Below, in pieces: positions 61,324 to 64,000 of a stretch of DNA of 64,000 nt. The stretch is taken from assembly GCF_900100165.1 (NCBI RefSeq), contig NZ_FNEO01000001.1, positions 62,001 to 126,000 of the forward strand. Reading direction: 5' to 3'. This stretch comes from Flavobacterium glycines. GTDB lineage: Bacteria; Bacteroidota; Bacteroidia; Flavobacteriales; Flavobacteriaceae. The position numbers and the translations under genes are program-made. The first letter of the stretch is position 1, and every line of letters starts with the position of its first letter. Under the pieces are notes generated by a model. It saw only the letters and a program-made list of their open reading frames with translations. It searched no databases and was not told where the DNA came from.

Positions 61324-64000
61324 TTAAAGTGATAAATTAATACCAAATGAAAATGTTCTTACGACTGGATAGTTATTAGTCCAATCTCCTGATCCTCTTG
61401 AAGAATAATTCATTTCAGGATCCCAACCATACCAATTTGTAAACGTATATAAATTTCTACCTGTAACATAAATTGTTAGACTCTCTAATCCTGCTTTATT
61501 AATTAATTCATGCGGAAATTGATAACTCAATCTTACATCTTTAATTCTTACATAACTATAATCTTCATAAAAATTAAAACCTCTGTAATTTTTATAAGCA
61601 GAAAGAGAAGGCCATTTATTATCCATATTTTCTGGAGTCCAATATTTGTATGTAGCCGGTAAATTTCTTCTTCCGGCCTCATCCGCATAAGTCAAATCTC
61701 TATTACTTCTTAAACCTCCTTGAGATGTTTCTAGAAAGATACTAAGATTAAAATTCTTATAACTAAACGTATTTATAAGACCTCCACTCCATTTAGGATC
61801 TGTTTGTCCAAGTATAACACGGTCATTACTGTCAATTTTACCGTCTCCATTTTGATCTTTAAATTTAATATCTCCAGGTTTTGCCAATGGATCAGAAGTC
61901 GAAGCATCTTCACCTGTTTGCCATATTCCTATTTTTTCATAATCGTAGGCTACATGAAGCGGCTTACCTATAAACCAATTATTACCCATATCATCTTTCC
62001 CATCACCATATAAATCCAAAATCTTATTCTTATATTTTGAGAAATTAACATCGGTTTTCCATGTAAAATCTTTAGTACGTATATTAACCGTATTTAACGA
62101 TATCTCAAGACCTTTGTTCTCCATCGAACCCAAATTTGCCCATACATTAGTATATCCTGAAATAGCAGGAATACTTCTTCTTAGCAAAATATCTTTAGTC
62201 TTAGATTTATATACTTCAACTGTACCTCCTATTCTATTTTTTAATACAGAAAAATCCAGTCCTATATTGTTAGATGTTGTTTTCTCCCAATTTAAATTGG
62301 CATTTCCTAAATTATTGAATAAAACCCCTGTTAAAGCAGCTCCATCAAATGGATATTTTACAGCCGTTGCAGTAGTAGCTGTCTGATTCACACCAATAGC
62401 CTGATTACCAGTCTTACCGCTTGAAAATCTCAATTTCAGATTATCAACAACATTTACATCTTTTAAGAATGATTCATTTTTAATATTCCAGGCAAGCGCC
62501 AATGATGGAAAAACACCATATTTATTAGTGTTAGATCCAAATGCTGAATAACCATCTCTTCTGGCTGTAAGTGTCAACAAATAACGGCTATCAAAAGAAT
62601 AATTAATCCTACCCATCTGAGAAGCTAAAGCAGAACCATAACCATTTGACCAGGTTGATTTAGTAGCACCCGCACTTAAATTATTATAAGACAATCCATC
62701 ATTTAAAAAACCAACTGACTGAGCCTCTGACATAAAATAATCTTGCTTCTGTGCACTATATAATCCTGTAAAATCTACATGATGTTTTCCAAAGTCTTTA
62801 TTATAATTCAAAATATTTTCTACAACCCAGTTTGAAGTTTCTGTATTTGAAGTATAAGCTGTTCCATTTTGATCATTAGCCGCTCTACCTGTATAACTTG
62901 CATAACGATCTAAATTGTATGTATAAGAAGCATTAAGGCGATAACTTAATCCTTGAATTATTTTCACCTCAGCATAACTTGACCCGGTTAAATTTCTACC
63001 TCTGCTCAATCTGTCAGTTGTAAGTCCTAAAAGCGGATTAGAATATAATAGCTCTGGAGCCATAGGATAAATTAAATAATTCCCATTTACATCTTTAGGA
63101 ACAGAATATGGACTCATAGCCGTGGCAAAAAGAAAATTAGCACGACCTCCATCATAATTATTATCAGAAAAGAATGCCGAAGTTCCAATTTTTAAAAAAT
63201 CATTTATTTGAGAATCAATATTAATTCTGAAATTAGTTTTTTGAAACTGATAGCCTTTCACAACTCCATCCTGTTTTAATTTAGAACCAGAAATAAAATA
63301 CTGAAATTTATCAGTACCACTGGAAATACTCAAATTATGCTCATTAATTAAGCCTGATTGTGTGGCTTCTTTAAGCCAATTCGTAGTAATCCCAGCATCA
63401 AAATTCGCTACTTCCGATGAATTAGGCAGGACTGCTGTTTGAGGAAGATTATTTGCCTTTAAAAAATCAGCGTATTTTTGGACATAGGCATCTGGACTTG
63501 CAGGTTTTAAGGGACGCGAAATATCTTCAGCTGCTACATATCCACTGTATTTAATGACTGGTTTTCCATTTGAATTACCTCTTTTACTTGTAATTAAAAT
63601 CACACCATTACTCCCTCGTGTTCCATAAATTGCAACAGCGGATGCATCTTTAAGCACCTCTATAGATTTTATATCATTGGGATTAATATCGTTAGTCGTT
63701 CCAAAAAAAGGAATTCCGTCTAAAACTATCAAAGGACTGGTATTCGCATTTATCGAATTGACACCTCTAACCTGTATAGAAGCTGTACTCCCAGGAACAG
63801 ACGAACCTTGAGTAATTTTTAAACCAGCCGCTGTACCTTGTACTGCTTGTAACACGTTTGTTACAGGCAAATTTTCTAATCTATCTTTGGGAACTGAAAC
63901 TACTGCCCCTGTTATATCTGACCTTTTTTGAGTTCCATACCCAACTACCACTACCTCATTAAGAGCTTGAGATGATTCCTTTAAAGTGATTTTAAAATCA
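61324..64000 (-). CDS. SusC/RagA-family TonB-dependent outer-membrane transporter, 5' end missing
   Basis: Imports oligosaccharides with SusD and TonB energy. About 892 residues are present; the start lies beyond 64000. The visible N-terminal part reads LNEVVVVGYGTQKRSDITGAVVSV, the SusC plug motif, followed by the plug (GVNSINANTSPLIVLDGIPF, SIEVLKDASAVAIYGTRGSNGVILITSK) and the 22-strand barrel ending in the aromatic NYPVVRTFSFGINLSL. The missing part should contain a signal peptide and a carboxypeptidase-regulatory-like domain. The regulator of the locus (HTCS, ECF sigma or other) is not in the window. Confidence 0.97.
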   Translation of the reverse strand, partial: DFKITLKESSQALNEVVVVGYGTQKRSDITGAVVSVPKDRLENLPVTNVLQAVQGTAAGLKITQGSSVPGSTASIQVRGVNSINANTSPLIVLDGIPFFGTTNDINPNDIKSIEVLKDASAVAIYGTRGSNGVILITSKRGNSNGKPVIKYSGYVAAEDISRPLKPASPDAYVQKYADFLKANNLPQTAVLPNSSEVANFDAGITTNWLKEATQSGLINEHNLSISSGTDKFQYFISGSKLKQDGVVKGYQFQKTNFRINIDSQINDFLKIGTSAFFSDNNYDGGRANFLFATAMSPYSVPKDVNGNYLIYPMAPELLYSNPLLGLTTDRLSRGRNLTGSSYAEVKIIQGLSYRLNASYTYNLDRYASYTGRAANDQNGTAYTSNTETSNWVVENILNYNKDFGKHHVDFTGLYSAQKQDYFMSEAQSVGFLNDGLSYNNLSAGATKSTWSNGYGSALASQMGRINYSFDSRYLLTLTARRDGYSAFGSNTNKYGVFPSLALAWNIKNESFLKDVNVVDNLKLRFSSGKTGNQAIGVNQTATTATAVKYPFDGAALTGVLFNNLGNANLNWEKTTSNNIGLDFSVLKNRIGGTVEVYKSKTKDILLRRSIPAISGYTNVWANLGSMENKGLEISLNTVNIRTKDFTWKTDVNFSKYKNKILDLYGDGKDDMGNNWFIGKPLHVAYDYEKIGIWQTGEDASTSDPLAKPGDIKFKDQNGDGKIDSNDRVILGQTDPKWSGGLINTFSYKNFNLSIFLETSQGGLRSNRDLTYADEAGRRNLPATYKYWTPENMDNKWPSLSAYKNYRGFNFYEDYSYVRIKDVRLSYQFPHELINKAGLESLTIYVTGRNLYTFTNWYGWDPEMNYSSRGSGDWTNNYPVVRTFSFGINLSL

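Overview
The window is about 64 kb of low-GC chromosomal DNA from a member of the Bacteroidota, almost certainly a Flavobacterium or close relative. The evidence is the set of house-keeping genes (PorT of the type IX secretion system, the TamL lipoprotein, a GYDIA-type GHMP kinase, class II HMG-CoA reductase, DUF5686 and SusC/SusD proteins), weak ribosome binding sites, and many promoters of the Bacteroidota type (TAnnTTTG, sometimes with TTTG about 19-20 nt upstream). Most of the window is ordinary core genome. The accessory or odd parts lie at 0.4-1.9 kb, 23.2-24.3 kb, 33.0-33.8 kb, 43.0-43.15 kb and 54.4-64 kb.

Layout. Positions 1-1914 hold a 5' fragment of metX (minus strand) behind a SAM-I riboswitch, then a minus-strand unit of two mini-ORFs and a 68-aa ORF, each followed by an intrinsic terminator, then a plus-strand SAM-II-like riboswitch in front of metK. 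Next come metK, a deoxynucleoside kinase, a membrane pyrophosphatase with a Cys-rich tail (hppA), soluble pyrophosphatase (ppa), a DUF5686 outer-membrane protein and pdhB. The 11-24 kb stretch carries etfBA, a bifunctional nuclease, thyA, a CBM48 protein, a 2TM protein, folA, ubiE, porT, an RNA methyltransferase, tamL, fbaA and accD.

At 23.2-24.3 kb is a patch of non-core DNA: hairpins, a 22-bp palindrome, one small secreted protein framed by a 10-bp inverted repeat, a 53-bp direct repeat and a dispersed-repeat-like stretch. Then come an FtsX-type permease, purH, the cell-shape operon mreB-mreC-mreD-mrdA-rodA, a frameshifted secreted nuclease, prc, and a surE-lpxB-C40 peptidase-comEC run. A thioredoxin-like protein, a POT peptide transporter and a dipeptidyl peptidase IV follow. 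Between the last two sits a 134-bp MITE-like element with an unusual fold. After it are two mevalonate-pathway genes, then a minus-strand envelope cluster (coaX, OMP, lptC, small membrane protein, CNNM/CorC protein, PpiD-like PPIase) and a tRNA-Phe.

The last 10 kb is a polysaccharide utilisation locus read right to left: SusC (cut by the window end), SusD, a GH51 arabinofuranosidase and a GH127 beta-L-arabinofuranosidase. Together these point to an L-arabinose-rich glycan such as arabinan, arabinoxylan or an arabinosylated glycoprotein.

No CRISPR array, rRNA operon, prophage, complete insertion sequence or defence island was seen. The strongest candidates for undescribed biology are the MITE-like element with two inverted half-units (43007-43140), the tandem mini-ORF/terminator array (about 704-1405), the metX-metK neighbourhood with two different SAM riboswitch classes, and the cassette-like ORF at 23.5-24.0 kb. 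All family assignments come from reading motifs; no database search was run.
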